Below, in pieces: positions 1-8,285 of a DNA stretch of 42,690 nucleotides. The first letter of the stretch is position 1; each line of letters starts with the position of its first letter. The DNA lies in the NCBI RefSeq assembly GCF_004001045.1, contig NZ_BIMK01000033.1:1-42690 (forward strand), read 5' to 3'. This DNA is from Paenibacillus chibensis (GTDB lineage Bacteria; Bacillota; Bacilli; Paenibacillales; Paenibacillaceae). A model generated the notes under the pieces. The model was not told the origin of the DNA, did not search any database, and was given only the letters and a program-made list of their open reading frames with translations. Both the position numbers and the translations under genes were made by a program.

Positions 1-259
1 ATTGATGAATAATCGATGGTGGTTTTTTTATTCCCTTCTGTGGATAGATTTGTCCTTATATTATTTCATCCACAACCTCGTCTCTTGTCTCTTCGAAAAA
101 AAGGACTTGTGCACAGAGAAATCAATCGAAAATTGTAATTTTAGAGGATCTTACAAAAAGTTCTCCACAAATTCACAAATTCATCCCCATCATACACAGT
201 TTTATTACAAAAATAACTGACCGGACCGTGCCCGAGTCAGTTATAAACATGAGGATAAC
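1..259. other. AT-rich left-edge region without a gene; near-consensus DnaA boxes
   Basis: No convincing gene lies here. The stretch is AT-rich and contains three 9-mers each one base away from the DnaA box TTATNCACA: 39-47 (minus strand), 66-74 and 161-169 (plus strand). The right part holds the terminator of the alcohol dehydrogenase gene. Whether the boxes bind DnaA cannot be judged from one window. Confidence 0.35.
208..243 (-). terminator. Intrinsic terminator of the alcohol dehydrogenase gene
   Basis: TAACTGAC (214-221) pairs with GTCAGTTA (236-243), extended inward by CGG/CCG with a bulge. Read on the minus strand the stem is followed by a run of five T (208-213). It lies 17 bp past the stop codon of the minus-strand gene. 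Confidence 0.75.
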
Positions 260-1474
260 TTATTGAAGAAGCTTCTTTAGTAGGTTTTTGCATTCATGGA
301 TGCTCATGATTTTCGGCACCGGATATACCGGATTGCCTTCCTGCATGGCACGCTGTGCGATGAGAGGAATATCTTGCTCACGAAGTTCCTTTACTTTGCT
401 GGGTATATTCATATTTTTGTTCAAATGTCTGACATGTTCGATAAAATGGGCTGCGAGTGCAGCATTGGGTTCCTTGGCTGTTCCGATTCCTCCTGCAATG
501 GCCAGCTCGGCAAGCTTGGGTACCGCAGCATTTCCGTAATATTCAAGTACATAGGGCAGCAATATCGCGTTAGCCAAACCGTGCGGAACATCATACACTC
601 CGCCCAGTTGATGGGCGATGGCATGGACATAACCGACATAGGCTCTGGTAAAAGCGGCTCCTGCGTCATTGGCTGCCTGCAGCATGTTCGTCCTTGCTTG
701 CATATTAGATCCGTTACAATAAGCGGTTGGCAGATGTTCGAAAATTAGCCGGACTGCTCTCCGTGCTTTTTCATTGGTAAATTCCGTTCCGTTTCGCCCG
801 ATATAAGCCTCCACGGCATGCGTCAGTGCGTCCATACCCGTAGCTGCTGTAATATGGGCAGGTAACCCCGACGAAAGAGCCGGATCGAGTACCGCTCCGA
901 GCGGCATGAGCTTTAAATCGGTAATTGCATATTTTTCATGGGTTGCGGCATCCTTTACGACTGCGGCGATAGTGACTTCGGAGCCAGTGCCTGCGGTGGT
1001 CGGGACAGCAAAAATCGGAGCCGGTTTGTTTTTGATTCTAAGTTCGCCGCGCATATGTTTAATCGATTGGCTCGGATTTGCTGCACGTGCGGCGACCAGT
1101 TTAGCGCAATCCATCGGTGAACCGCCGCCAAAGCCGATAACGCCTTCGCATCGCTGTTGACCATAAAGCTGTAGAGCCTCTTCGATATTTTCTACCGTCG
1201 GATTGGGAAGAACCTGATCATACACCGAATAATGAATACCTTGCTCTTTCAGCGCGCACAATAGATCGTCCATCAGACCGAGCCTGCTTATGCCTTGATC
1301 GGTTACGATCAGCACGTGATGCACCTGATACTTTTTGAGCAGCTGCGGCAATCGGCCGATGCTGCTTTCGCCGGAGAGGATTTCCGGCGCGGGGAAATGC
1401 AGGGTTTTGATGTATATCCTTCGCGCGGACTGGAATGATCGGTACCATGCTTTTTGAAGAGGCCATAGATTCAT
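260..1474 (-). CDS. Iron-containing alcohol dehydrogenase
   Basis: A 404-residue NAD(P)-dependent group III (iron-type) alcohol dehydrogenase, expected to interconvert alcohols and aldehydes in the cytoplasm. The nucleotide-binding GGGSPMDCAK motif is at about 116-125. Metal ligands match the FucO pattern: D215 and H219 in MDALTHA, H284, and H298 in DVPHG; H288 corresponds to the extra conserved histidine. All ligands are present, so it should be active. The ATG is preceded by AAAGGTG at proper spacing. It is a single gene, divergent from the thioesterase, with its own terminator. A perfect cre match lies about 45 bp upstream of a candidate minus-strand start site, suggesting CcpA control. 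The substrate cannot be named; FucO, 1,3-propanediol dehydrogenase and butanol dehydrogenase types all share these motifs. Confidence 0.92.
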   Translation of the reverse strand: MNLWPLQKAWYRSFQSARRIYIKTLHFPAPEILSGESSIGRLPQLLKKYQVHHVLIVTDQGISRLGLMDDLLCALKEQGIHYSVYDQVLPNPTVENIEEALQLYGQQRCEGVIGFGGGSPMDCAKLVAARAANPSQSIKHMRGELRIKNKPAPIFAVPTTAGTGSEVTIAAVVKDAATHEKYAITDLKLMPLGAVLDPALSSGLPAHITAATGMDALTHAVEAYIGRNGTEFTNEKARRAVRLIFEHLPTAYCNGSNMQARTNMLQAANDAGAAFTRAYVGYVHAIAHQLGGVYDVPHGLANAILLPYVLEYYGNAAVPKLAELAIAGGIGTAKEPNAALAAHFIEHVRHLNKNMNIPSKVKELREQDIPLIAQRAMQEGNPVYPVPKIMSIHECKNLLKKLLQ

Positions 1475-1502
1475 GTTTTCTTCACCTTTCGAGGCTTATT
1501 AG

Positions 1503-1508
1503 ATTATA
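1503..1508 (-). promoter_or_regulatory. Candidate -10 element for the alcohol dehydrogenase
   Basis: TATAAT on the minus strand, about 30 bp upstream of the ATG. The matching -35 region (TATGGT, 17-bp spacer) is poor, so the promoter would need activation or another -35. Confidence 0.4.
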
Positions 1509-1534
1509 AAGATTGGATTCAGATTACCATAATT

Positions 1535-1548
1535 TGATAGCGTTTTCA
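1535..1548 (-). promoter_or_regulatory. Catabolite-responsive element (cre) in the divergent adh/thioesterase region
   Basis: On the minus strand this reads TGAAAACGCTATCA, a full match to the Bacillus cre consensus TGWAANCGNTNWCA. It lies in the 187-bp region between the two divergent genes, centred near -45 relative to the candidate adh start site. CcpA binding is inferred from the match only. Confidence 0.65.
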
Positions 1549-1661
1549 CTAATGGATGTAGGGTTAAGCCGATTATTGTATATGTACTCCGCTTCAAGGC
1601 ATGATCTGGCATTTGATGCTCGGGAAGGGTATGATTTAGTTACAGGAGAGTGAACGCACAT

Positions 1662-2414
1662 ATGGAAATCAAATGGACAGAAAACTATCTCATTCATTCC
1701 AACGACATTGATTATAAATCGGAAGCGCGGCTCTCGGTCCTGCTGGCTCTGATGCAGCGCACGGCAGATGCCGATCTGGAGCGCCTTGGTGCGACAAGAG
1801 ACCAGATGATTGCTTTGAACATGGGATGGATGCTGATTACGATGGAGATTCGTTTCAAGCGGATCCCGAAAGCACTGGAGAATATCTCGATGACTACCTG
1901 GAACAAAGGACCGAAAGGTGCCTTGTGGCAGCGCGATTTCCGGATGACGGACAAGCGCGGCGAGATCGTTGCGGAAGCCTGCAGCATTTGGGCGCTTGTG
2001 GATATCCAGAAAAGAAAGGTGCTGCGTCCTTCCGCATTTACGTTTGAGGTACCCATCAAAGCCGACGACTCTGCGGGAGAAGCGCCGGACAAAATCAGAA
2101 TCCCCGAAGATGTGCAATTGCATCCGGCGTACCATACCGTTGTCCGCTACAGCGGCATCGACGCGAACGGTCATCTCAACAATTCCCGCTATGCCGATCT
2201 ATGTATGGATGCGCTCCTTAGGGATGAGCTCGACGAGCTTCAGATTGAGTCATTTAAAATTACGTATCAGCATGAGGCGCTAGCCGGCCAAGAAATGGAG
2301 ATCTATCGTTCGGATATCCGAGATGGAATGATTTATTTCAAAGGCCAAGCGCCGGATGGCGGCGTGTATTTTGAAGCAAGTCTCGTGACGGGGGAAGCGG
2401 CAGTGCAGGTTTAG
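1662..2414 (+). CDS. Acyl-ACP thioesterase (FatA/FatB-type double hotdog)
   Basis: A 250-residue protein of the plant-type acyl-ACP thioesterase family, which hydrolyses acyl-ACP to release free fatty acids. The N-terminal hotdog begins with the NDIDYKSEARLSVLL region and the second hotdog carries DANGHLNN (167-174), the N-x-H-x-x-N active-site motif of the family. ATG 1662 is preferred over GTG 1650, because AGGAG (1644-1648) overlaps the start region of the latter; spacing to the ATG is somewhat long (13 nt). It is monocistronic, convergent with the chemotaxis receptor, sharing a bidirectional terminator. The physiological substrate chain length cannot be inferred. Confidence 0.85.
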   Translation: MEIKWTENYLIHSNDIDYKSEARLSVLLALMQRTADADLERLGATRDQMIALNMGWMLITMEIRFKRIPKALENISMTTWNKGPKGALWQRDFRMTDKRGEIVAEACSIWALVDIQKRKVLRPSAFTFEVPIKADDSAGEAPDKIRIPEDVQLHPAYHTVVRYSGIDANGHLNNSRYADLCMDALLRDELDELQIESFKITYQHEALAGQEMEIYRSDIRDGMIYFKGQAPDGGVYFEASLVTGEAAVQV

Positions 2415-2438
2415 CGCAAGACGTTCATCATGTTCAGT

Positions 2439-2477
2439 AAAAAAGCGCCGGAGCTTACCGCTCCGACGCTTTTTTTG
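2439..2477. terminator. Bidirectional intrinsic terminator
   Basis: AGCG-CGGAGC pairs with GCTCCG-CGCT around a 4-nt loop, flanked by A5 on the left and T7 on the right. It therefore works for the thioesterase (plus) and the chemotaxis receptor (minus). Confidence 0.9.
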
Positions 2478-2495
2478 TTGCTTATGCAATTCCGG

Positions 2496-4235
2496 TCACA
2501 CTTTAAACACCATAATCAATTCCTGCAGCTTGTGGCTCACCGAACTCAAAGCTTGCGTGGACTTGCTGATTTCCTGAATAAAATCCAGCTGCTTGCCTGC
2601 GGCATCGGAAACTTGGCCGGAGGTGGAGGCGATGCTTCCAGCCGCGTATTTCAACTCCGTTACGGAGGCGGTAGCCTCTTCGGAGGAGGCGGAAATCTGC
2701 TGCAGGGAAGCGGAAATTTCCTGCATCTGCATCGCCACGTTGCTGGTAGAGCCCAGAATGCGGGAGAATGCTTGTCCGGCTTCGGCTGCCAAGGACATGC
2801 CGCGAGTGGCTTCCTGCTGTCCATGCTCGGCTGCTGCAACACTATCTTGGGTACTGCTTTGGATGCGTGCCACCAGCTCGCTGATGCCTGCAGCGGATTT
2901 GCCGGTGCTCTCCGCCAGCTTGCGGATTTCGCTCGCGACTACGGCGAAGCCGGTCCCATGCTCGCCAGCGCGTGCTGCCTCGATCGACGCATTGAGCGAG
3001 AGCAGGTTCGTTTGCTGTGACACTTCCGTGATCAGATCGGTGAAATTGCCGATTTCCGAGATGCGAAGATTCAGATTTTGCAGCACCTCGGAGATGTTGC
3101 CCACCGATTGGTTAATGGCTTCCATCTGGCTCGTCAATTGCAAAAGCACATGATGGCCGGATTCCGCGTCCTCAGACATTTGGTTCGATTCTTCCGATGC
3201 TGTCGAGGTAGATTCGGCGATCCGCTGAATGCCAAGCGCCGTTTCTTCCAGGACGATGACCGTGTCATCCGCGATTTTGGACGTGGTGGCCGTCTGACCG
3301 GCGACCTCGTTAATATCCTTCGTGACAGACAGCGAGTAGCTTTCCGTTTCCGACGCGCCGATGCTCAGCTGCTCCGAGGAGCTTATCATGAGCTTCGATT
3401 GTTCCTGGATATTGTGGATAAGGCTGCGGAGATTACCGTTCATTTTGCTGATCGCGTTGTACAGCTGCCCGATCTCATCCTTTGATGTTGCCGTGAAATC
3501 CTGGGTTCTCAGATCGCCGTCCGCGATCGAATTCGCCATGCTTACCACTCTGCGCAGCGGAAGCAGAAGACGATGGACCGTCAGGTAAATGATCATGCCT
3601 GTAATCGCAATTCCGACCAACGTGATGATAATTTGCTTCGTTCGGGATGCATTGATCACATCGGTAATATACTCGTAGGAATAGTCGATACCGAGTACCG
3701 CGATCACTTTCCCCTCACTGCGGATTGGCAGCATAATCGTTCGCCATTGACCGAGAGTGTCCTTATACATCGGAGTGATTTGCCGAGTGCCGGATTCATA
3801 AGCTTTAAGCCCCGCATTGACATTGACCGGCGATAGCCCGTCTACGGGCTTGCTGAAATCCACTTCCGCATGATTCAGATCCGAGGTATAAACAACGGAG
3901 TAGGGCTTTCCGTCCTTCATTCTCCAGATGTAGGCGGAATCCAAAGTTCCCTGCACCTTTTTAATGAAATCCAATTGTTCTTGGACTTGCTCGAATTCGG
4001 GGCTATCTTTGCCCGGCTGATTCACCAGGGAAGTGATTTTCCCGAGATCCAGCTGCATGACCGTCATATTGCCGACACCTTCCATTTCATGCTCCAGATC
4101 GCGGGACAAGCCCGTTTTCAATGTCGTGATATTCAACTGGAGAATCGCCATGAAAATGACGATAACGATCGGGATCAGGAATAAAGCCATTTTGTACTTC
4201 AAAGAGAAATGCCGTTCCTTTGTTGCTTTTTTCAT
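2496..4235 (-). CDS. Methyl-accepting chemotaxis protein
   Basis: A 579-residue membrane chemoreceptor. Order: short cytoplasmic N-terminus, TM1 (about 16-35), extracellular sensor of Cache type (about 36-200; the YIWRMKDGK and VLGIDYS segments are typical), TM2 (about 202-224), HAMP (225-277), and a long helical signalling domain. The signalling tip at about 400-435 has the conserved SQQTNLLSLNASIEAARAGE-type sequence that contacts CheA/CheW. The start at 4235 is chosen because AGGAGG sits just upstream; the reading frame continues 28 codons further without another ribosome site. The ligand is unknown. No chemotaxis genes neighbour it, so it is an orphan receptor acting on a remote array. 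Confidence 0.93.
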   Translation of the reverse strand: MKKATKERHFSLKYKMALFLIPIVIVIFMAILQLNITTLKTGLSRDLEHEMEGVGNMTVMQLDLGKITSLVNQPGKDSPEFEQVQEQLDFIKKVQGTLDSAYIWRMKDGKPYSVVYTSDLNHAEVDFSKPVDGLSPVNVNAGLKAYESGTRQITPMYKDTLGQWRTIMLPIRSEGKVIAVLGIDYSYEYITDVINASRTKQIIITLVGIAITGMIIYLTVHRLLLPLRRVVSMANSIADGDLRTQDFTATSKDEIGQLYNAISKMNGNLRSLIHNIQEQSKLMISSSEQLSIGASETESYSLSVTKDINEVAGQTATTSKIADDTVIVLEETALGIQRIAESTSTASEESNQMSEDAESGHHVLLQLTSQMEAINQSVGNISEVLQNLNLRISEIGNFTDLITEVSQQTNLLSLNASIEAARAGEHGTGFAVVASEIRKLAESTGKSAAGISELVARIQSSTQDSVAAAEHGQQEATRGMSLAAEAGQAFSRILGSTSNVAMQMQEISASLQQISASSEEATASVTELKYAAGSIASTSGQVSDAAGKQLDFIQEISKSTQALSSVSHKLQELIMVFKV

Positions 4236-4419
4236 AACCTTGCCTCCTATGACTGATCTGATGAAGAAATGCGACGAAATGCCTACTGTTATGTATGGGA
4301 TGACAACGAAATTACTCAAATCGACTGGTTCTAAAGTTACAATTTATGACATTTCCCAAGGAGCATTCGTGGGTTCTTCAGTTTTAATTTAGCAAAAATA
4401 GACAAAATAATCTATTGTT

Positions 4420-4448
4420 TTGCACATATTTAAAAGATAGATTACATA
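4420..4448 (+). promoter_or_regulatory. Candidate sigma-A promoter for the 45-residue gene
   Basis: TTGCAC (4420-4425) and TACATA (4443-4448) are separated by 17 bp in an AT-rich 299-bp region between the chemoreceptor and the small gene. The predicted leader is about 80 nt. Confidence 0.45.
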
Positions 4449-4534
4449 ATTAAACATTAATTAGGAATTAAGAACTATCAAATGGATAAGAAGTCTCTGA
4501 TTAGGGGATTTATAACAAAAAAGGAGGGATAACC

Positions 4535-4672
4535 ATGCCGCATCATAAACCGCTGAAGATTAACAACCAGCAAAACCTTGCCAGCAGAAAAGAAGAAATC
4601 ACGACGGTGCATCCGGAGAAGGCTTCCAAACGGCCGCCCAGCCTGAACGAAATTCCGAAACAGGAGCAGTAA
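4535..4672 (+). CDS. Small hydrophilic protein of unknown function (45 aa)
   Basis: A 45-codon reading frame starting MPHHKPLKI and ending NEIPKQEQ. It is supported by a near-perfect ribosome site AAGGAGG (4521-4527) seven bases before the ATG, a candidate promoter upstream and a possible terminator downstream. The product is rich in Lys, Glu, Gln and Pro, has no cysteine, no membrane segment and no signal peptide, and looks disordered. No family is recognised. It stands alone between the divergent chemoreceptor and topB. Confidence 0.65.
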   Translation: MPHHKPLKINNQQNLASRKEEITTVHPEKASKRPPSLNEIPKQEQ

Positions 4673-4750
4673 CCACGGATTCCTCATTATAAGGTGCGCA
4701 TCGGTAAGCCAACACAAGCATAAGCGTTTCCGTTCAAACATTCCCTCTTG

Positions 4751-4789
4751 CCCCGTATGAGTACGATCCGCGCGGCATGGGGGATTTTT
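4751..4789 (+). terminator. Possible terminator after the 45-residue gene
   Basis: CCCC..ATG (4751-4759) can pair with CATGGGG (4777-4783) around a GC-rich interior, followed by a T5 run. The stem has a 2-nt bulge, so this is a weak call. Confidence 0.4.
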
Positions 4790-4830
4790 CATGAACTCAG
4801 CCGGAACATTTCATGCCTCAGGTCTTGGGA

Positions 4831-4839
4831 TGGTATAAT
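4831..4839 (+). promoter_or_regulatory. Extended -10 promoter of topB
   Basis: TGGTATAAT gives a consensus -10 with the TGn extension, 25 bp before the ATG of topB. No good -35 is seen at 17 bp, which is common for extended -10 promoters. Confidence 0.6.
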
Positions 4840-4863
4840 AGAGGCAATAGAAAGGGGAGCGTT

Positions 4864-6999
4864 ATGAAATCACTCGTATTAGCCGAAAAACCATCCGTGG
4901 CTCGCGAAATTGCGCGGGTTATGGGAAGCAGGGAAAAGCATAAGGGATATTTTGAAGGCCCTCAATATATTGTGACCTGGGCACTGGGACATTTGGTCGG
5001 CCTGGCCGAGCCGGAGGATTACGATCATAAGTACGCGACATGGAATTTGGAGGATCTGCCGATTTTGCCGCAAACGATGAAGCTGAAGATGCTCCGGGAA
5101 ACCGGGCAGCAGTTCAGAGTCGTGCATTCGCTGTCCAAACGCCAAGACGTCAACAAGCTGATCATTGCCACCGATGCGGCGCGGGAAGGCGAGCTTTTGG
5201 CCCGCTGGATCATGAAAATGGCCCACTGGAACAAGCCGTTCCAGCGCCTGTGGATTTCGTCCCAGACCGATAAAGCGATCAAGGAAGGCTTCGCGTCGCT
5301 CCGTCCGGGCAATCAGTTCGACCGTCTGTATGAATCTGCTCGCTGCCGGGCCGAAGCGGACTGGATGATCGGTCTGAACGTGACGCGGGCGCTGACCGTT
5401 AAATTCGGAGCACAGCTGTCCGCAGGACGCGTACAAACGCCGACGCTTGGAATGATCATGGACCGGGAGAACGAAATCGTGAATTTCCGCTCGCAGGAAT
5501 ATGACACGCTCAAAGCGGATTTGGGGAACTTCTCGGCCACTTGGCGCGGGAAAAACGGAGATGCGCGCATATTCGAGCGGCAGACGGCCGAGTCGCTGAA
5601 GAAAAAGCTGGAGGGCCAGTACGGTAAAGTCAGCCAGGTCAAAAAATCGGAGAAGGTTGAGCCGCATCCGCTGGCATATGATCTGACTGAGCTTCAGCGG
5701 GATGCGAACCGGAAATACGGCTTTTCCGCGAAGCAGACCTCCAATGTGCTGCAGCGTCTGTATGAGCAGTACAAGCTGGTGACCTATCCGCGTACGGACA
5801 GCCGTTACCTCACCTCGGATATGGTGCATACGCTCAAAGAGCGTCTGGAGAGTGTGGCTATCGGACCATACGCAACCCTTGCGCGGCCGCTGCTGCGCAA
5901 AAATCTTCCCGTCTCCAAGCGTATTGTTGACGATTCGAAGGTCAGCGACCACCATGCGATCATTCCGACGGAAGAAACGGTGCTGCTGAACCAGCTGAAT
6001 ACGGAAGAGCGCAAGCTTTATGACTTGATCGTCCGCCGCTTCATTAGCTTGTTCTATCCTCCGGCTCGTTATGACAACGTGAGCGTCATCGTTCAGGTGG
6101 AGGGCGAGCAGCTGCATGTCAAGGGGACCACGATCAAGGATGCAGGCTGGCGGGAAGTGTACGGTGCCGACGTGGATGATTTATCTGACGAAGATAACGA
6201 GGGAGACACAGACGACAGCTCGTCCCTGCTGCCAGAGCTACACGAGGGCGACTCCGTCAAAGTGCAGCGGGTGCATGCTCAAAGCGGAAGAACGCTGCCG
6301 CCGAAACGTTACACCGAGGCCAGCCTCCTTTCGCAGATGGAAAAGCATGGACTCGGAACGCCTGCCACCCGCGCGGATATCATTGAGAAGCTGATCAATT
6401 CCGATACCATTGAACGGCAAGGGAATCTTTTGCATCCGACGGGAAAAGGCAAGCAGCTGATCGAGCTGGTGGCGCCGGAGCTGCGCACGCCGGAGCTCAC
6501 CGCCCGCTGGGAGGCAGAGCTTGAGAAAATCGCCCGAGGGCAGGGCAAGCCTGAGCCGTTTTTGCAAGGCATACGCGGCATGTCCAAGGACCTGGTAGCC
6601 GGGGTGAAGAACAGTGCAGCGGACTACAAGCCTCATAACGTGTCGAACAGCCATTGTCCGCAGTGCGGCACCAAGCTGCTCGAGAAGAAGGGCAAGCGCG
6701 GCAAAATGCTCATATGCCCAAGCGACGATTGCGGCTACCGCCGGTCGGACGAGAAGAGGCTGTCAAACCGCCGCTGTCCGCAATGCCATAAAAAGATGGA
6801 GATTAAGGAAGGCAAAGCCGGCATGTATGTGCAGTGCCTGCCATGCGGCATTACCGAAACGCTGAACAAGGACAGCAAGCATGTGAACAAGAAAGAAGCG
6901 CGCAAGCTGGTTCAGCAGTATTCCAGCGATGAATCCACGGCGGTTTCCAATCTCGGAGAGCTGCTGAAGGCCGCGATGGAACAAAAGAACGGAAATTAG
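4864..6999 (+). CDS. topB: DNA topoisomerase III
   Basis: A 711-residue type IA topoisomerase that passes single strands through a transient 5'-phosphotyrosine nick, resolving recombination and replication intermediates. The N-terminal Toprim domain contains the ATDAAREGE motif (102-110), the Firmicute TopB variant of the acidic metal site. The active-site tyrosine is Y308 in TYPRTDSRYL. The C-terminus has two zinc-ribbon-like CxxC pairs (about 598-623 and 638-663) for DNA binding. Length is close to Bacillus TopB. The ATG at 4864 follows AAAGGGGAG; 17 extra upstream codons are in frame but lack a ribosome site. Confidence 0.96.
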   Translation: MKSLVLAEKPSVAREIARVMGSREKHKGYFEGPQYIVTWALGHLVGLAEPEDYDHKYATWNLEDLPILPQTMKLKMLRETGQQFRVVHSLSKRQDVNKLIIATDAAREGELLARWIMKMAHWNKPFQRLWISSQTDKAIKEGFASLRPGNQFDRLYESARCRAEADWMIGLNVTRALTVKFGAQLSAGRVQTPTLGMIMDRENEIVNFRSQEYDTLKADLGNFSATWRGKNGDARIFERQTAESLKKKLEGQYGKVSQVKKSEKVEPHPLAYDLTELQRDANRKYGFSAKQTSNVLQRLYEQYKLVTYPRTDSRYLTSDMVHTLKERLESVAIGPYATLARPLLRKNLPVSKRIVDDSKVSDHHAIIPTEETVLLNQLNTEERKLYDLIVRRFISLFYPPARYDNVSVIVQVEGEQLHVKGTTIKDAGWREVYGADVDDLSDEDNEGDTDDSSSLLPELHEGDSVKVQRVHAQSGRTLPPKRYTEASLLSQMEKHGLGTPATRADIIEKLINSDTIERQGNLLHPTGKGKQLIELVAPELRTPELTARWEAELEKIARGQGKPEPFLQGIRGMSKDLVAGVKNSAADYKPHNVSNSHCPQCGTKLLEKKGKRGKMLICPSDDCGYRRSDEKRLSNRRCPQCHKKMEIKEGKAGMYVQCLPCGITETLNKDSKHVNKKEARKLVQQYSSDESTAVSNLGELLKAAMEQKNGN

Positions 7000-7059
7000 A
7001 GCGGGAATGAACAGATATCGCCTATTGACTTAGAAACTGAAATATTCTGAGTTTTGACA

Positions 7060-7088
7060 TTGTTTCCGGAAGTATGCGGACTTATAAT
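7060..7088 (+). promoter_or_regulatory. Candidate promoter of the DUF1294 gene
   Basis: A consensus TATAAT lies at 7083-7088. A TTGACA at 7054-7059 is too far (23 bp), while TTGTTT (7060-7065) is at 17 bp. The -35 is therefore uncertain. Confidence 0.4.
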
Positions 7089-7122
7089 GAAGGTAGGCAG
7101 TAAGAACGGAGGTGGTTCCCCG

Positions 7123-7386
7123 GTGAGAACAGCCCTTTGGGTATGGTTTATTTTCATCAATGCAGTGGGCTACCTGGTGATGTCGGAGGATAAGAAGAGG
7201 GCAAGGAACAGGCGCGAGCGCGTTCCTGAGAAGACGCTGTTTTTGCTGGCGGCGCTGGGCGGTTCGCTGGGCGTGTGGATTGCAATGTACCGCAAGCGCC
7301 ACAAGACGCGGCATTTGAGCTTTCGGATAGGCATCCCTCTGCTGTTGTTTGTGAATGCCGTTCTGTATGCCTATTTTTTAAGCTAG
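7123..7386 (+). CDS. DUF1294 family small membrane protein
   Basis: An 87-residue protein with a first membrane helix (VRTALWVWFIFINAVGYL), a basic loop with many Arg/Lys, a second segment (LFLLAALGGSLGVWIAMY) ending in the family's KRHKTRH stretch, and a third helix near the C-terminus. This is the layout of DUF1294, a family of unknown function. GTG 7123 is chosen because GGAGGTG (7108-7114) lies eight bases upstream; an in-frame ATG at 7087 overlaps the probable -10 region. It is monocistronic. Confidence 0.82.
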   Translation: MRTALWVWFIFINAVGYLVMSEDKKRARNRRERVPEKTLFLLAALGGSLGVWIAMYRKRHKTRHLSFRIGIPLLLFVNAVLYAYFLS

Positions 7387-7523
7387 TTTGGCTTTAGAGC
7401 AGGCTTTATCGATTATACATCTTAAAGCGGTCCCATCGCCGGTTGTTTGATGGGGCAGATTCAAGGTTAAATCGTCTCATACAAGGCAATTCAACAAAAC
7501 AGAGAAAGAAGAGGTGGGTTCAC

Positions 7524-7958
7524 ATGTTATTCTCCAAAATTCTTCTGGCTTATGATGGTTCCAAAGCTTCCAACAAAGCTCTTGACCGCGCGATCGAGTT
7601 GTCCAAAGCGACTCCGGGTTCGTCCATTCAGGTTCTGCATGCGTTTGACTTTCCGCGTGTTTTTATCGGTGAAGGACTGGCTCCGATTCCGGCTTCGGTG
7701 AACAAGGATTTTTATGATCTGGCGGAACAGACAGTGGACGAAGCGAAGAAGCGTCTCGCGGATGAAGGTGTGAACTTTAACGTCGAAATGATCCAGGGAG
7801 CGCCTGCGGAAACTATTTTGAAATACGCCAAGGATAACGGCTCGGATGTTATCGTGATCGGCAGCCGCGGCCTCGGTGGAATCCGTGAATTCGTTCTCGG
7901 CAGTGTCAGCCACAACGTAGTGCAGCATTCCCGCATTCCTGTTCTTGTGATTAAGTAA
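7524..7958 (+). CDS. Universal stress protein (UspA family)
   Basis: A 144-residue single-domain Usp protein of the alpha/beta Rossmann-like fold. It begins FSKILLAYDGSK, the family's N-terminal strand, and ends with the ATP-binding G-x2-G-x9-G-S pattern in GSRGLGG...GSVS, so it belongs to the ATP-binding subgroup. GAGGTGG precedes the ATG at suitable spacing. It is monocistronic with its own terminator. Usp proteins help cells survive stress or starvation by poorly defined means, and nothing here specifies the trigger. Confidence 0.92.
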   Translation: MLFSKILLAYDGSKASNKALDRAIELSKATPGSSIQVLHAFDFPRVFIGEGLAPIPASVNKDFYDLAEQTVDEAKKRLADEGVNFNVEMIQGAPAETILKYAKDNGSDVIVIGSRGLGGIREFVLGSVSHNVVQHSRIPVLVIK

Positions 7959-7975
7959 TCTAAAATTAAAAATGT

Positions 7976-8018
7976 AAGCCAGTGTGCCGGGGTTTCCAGG
8001 TATACTGGCTTGCTTTTT
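7976..8018 (+). terminator. Intrinsic terminator of the usp gene
   Basis: AAGCCAGT (7976-7983) pairs with ACTGGCTT (8004-8011), followed by GCTTTTT. It lies 18 bp past the stop codon and separates usp from the purine regulatory region. Confidence 0.88.
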
Positions 8019-8033
8019 AGGCTGGATAAGCTT

Positions 8034-8079
8034 AAAAAACGAACATTAATATTATAGGTGTGTTAAATGTTCGTGTTTG
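8034..8079 (+). promoter_or_regulatory. PurR operator (paired, inverted PurBoxes)
   Basis: A-rich flank plus CGAACATT (8040-8047) and its exact inverse AATGTTCG (8066-8073), 18 bp apart. Bacillus PurR binds two inverted PurBoxes with a CGAAC core at about this spacing upstream of the pur promoter, and is released by PRPP. The -35 follows eight bases after the second box, the same arrangement as in Bacillus subtilis. Confidence 0.85.
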
Positions 8080-8081
8080 AG

Positions 8082-8111
8082 TTGACATGTGATGTAGGGG
8101 ATTGTTAAACT
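8082..8111 (+). promoter_or_regulatory. Promoter of the purine operon
   Basis: Consensus -35 TTGACA (8082-8087) and TAAACT (8106-8111) with an 18-bp spacer, or TTAAAC with 17. It is directly downstream of the PurBox pair and about 100 bp upstream of the aptamer. Confidence 0.7.
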
Positions 8112-8218
8112 GGTAGATGTGAGGCCTTCAGACGGGAAGACCCTGATCATCAACATCGTTGAGCGGTCTGACTTCTTTGAGAGAACGCCGATCGACATTA
8201 TTTTATAATTGAAAATGG

Positions 8219-8285
8219 CTCGTATAATGCCGGGGATAAGGCCCGGAAGTTTCTACCCGGAGACCGTAAATTTCCGGACTACGAG
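8219..8285 (+). ncRNA. Guanine riboswitch aptamer (purine riboswitch)
   Basis: Stem P1 is CTCGTA (8219-8224) with TACGAG (8280-8285). The conserved cores GGATAAGG (loop 2), GTTTCTAC (J2/3) and ACCGTAAAT (loop 3) are all present. The specificity base just before TACGAG is C (8279), which pairs with guanine/hypoxanthine; adenine aptamers have U there. It sits in the pur leader, so guanine would lower expression of the whole operon. Confidence 0.96.

Noticed and set aside
2..220. 72-codon plus-strand reading frame at the left edge
   Set aside because: No ribosome site, biased composition of AT-rich DNA, and it runs over the terminator of the neighbouring gene.
4864..6999. Loss of an acidic residue in the TopB Toprim motif (TDAAREGE instead of TDPDREGE)
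   Set aside because: Firmicute TopB proteins commonly have this variant, so it does not suggest inactivity.
7443..7523. General stress (sigma-B type) promoter for the usp gene
   Set aside because: A GTTTGA is present but the expected GGGTAT-like -10 matches at only about half the positions.
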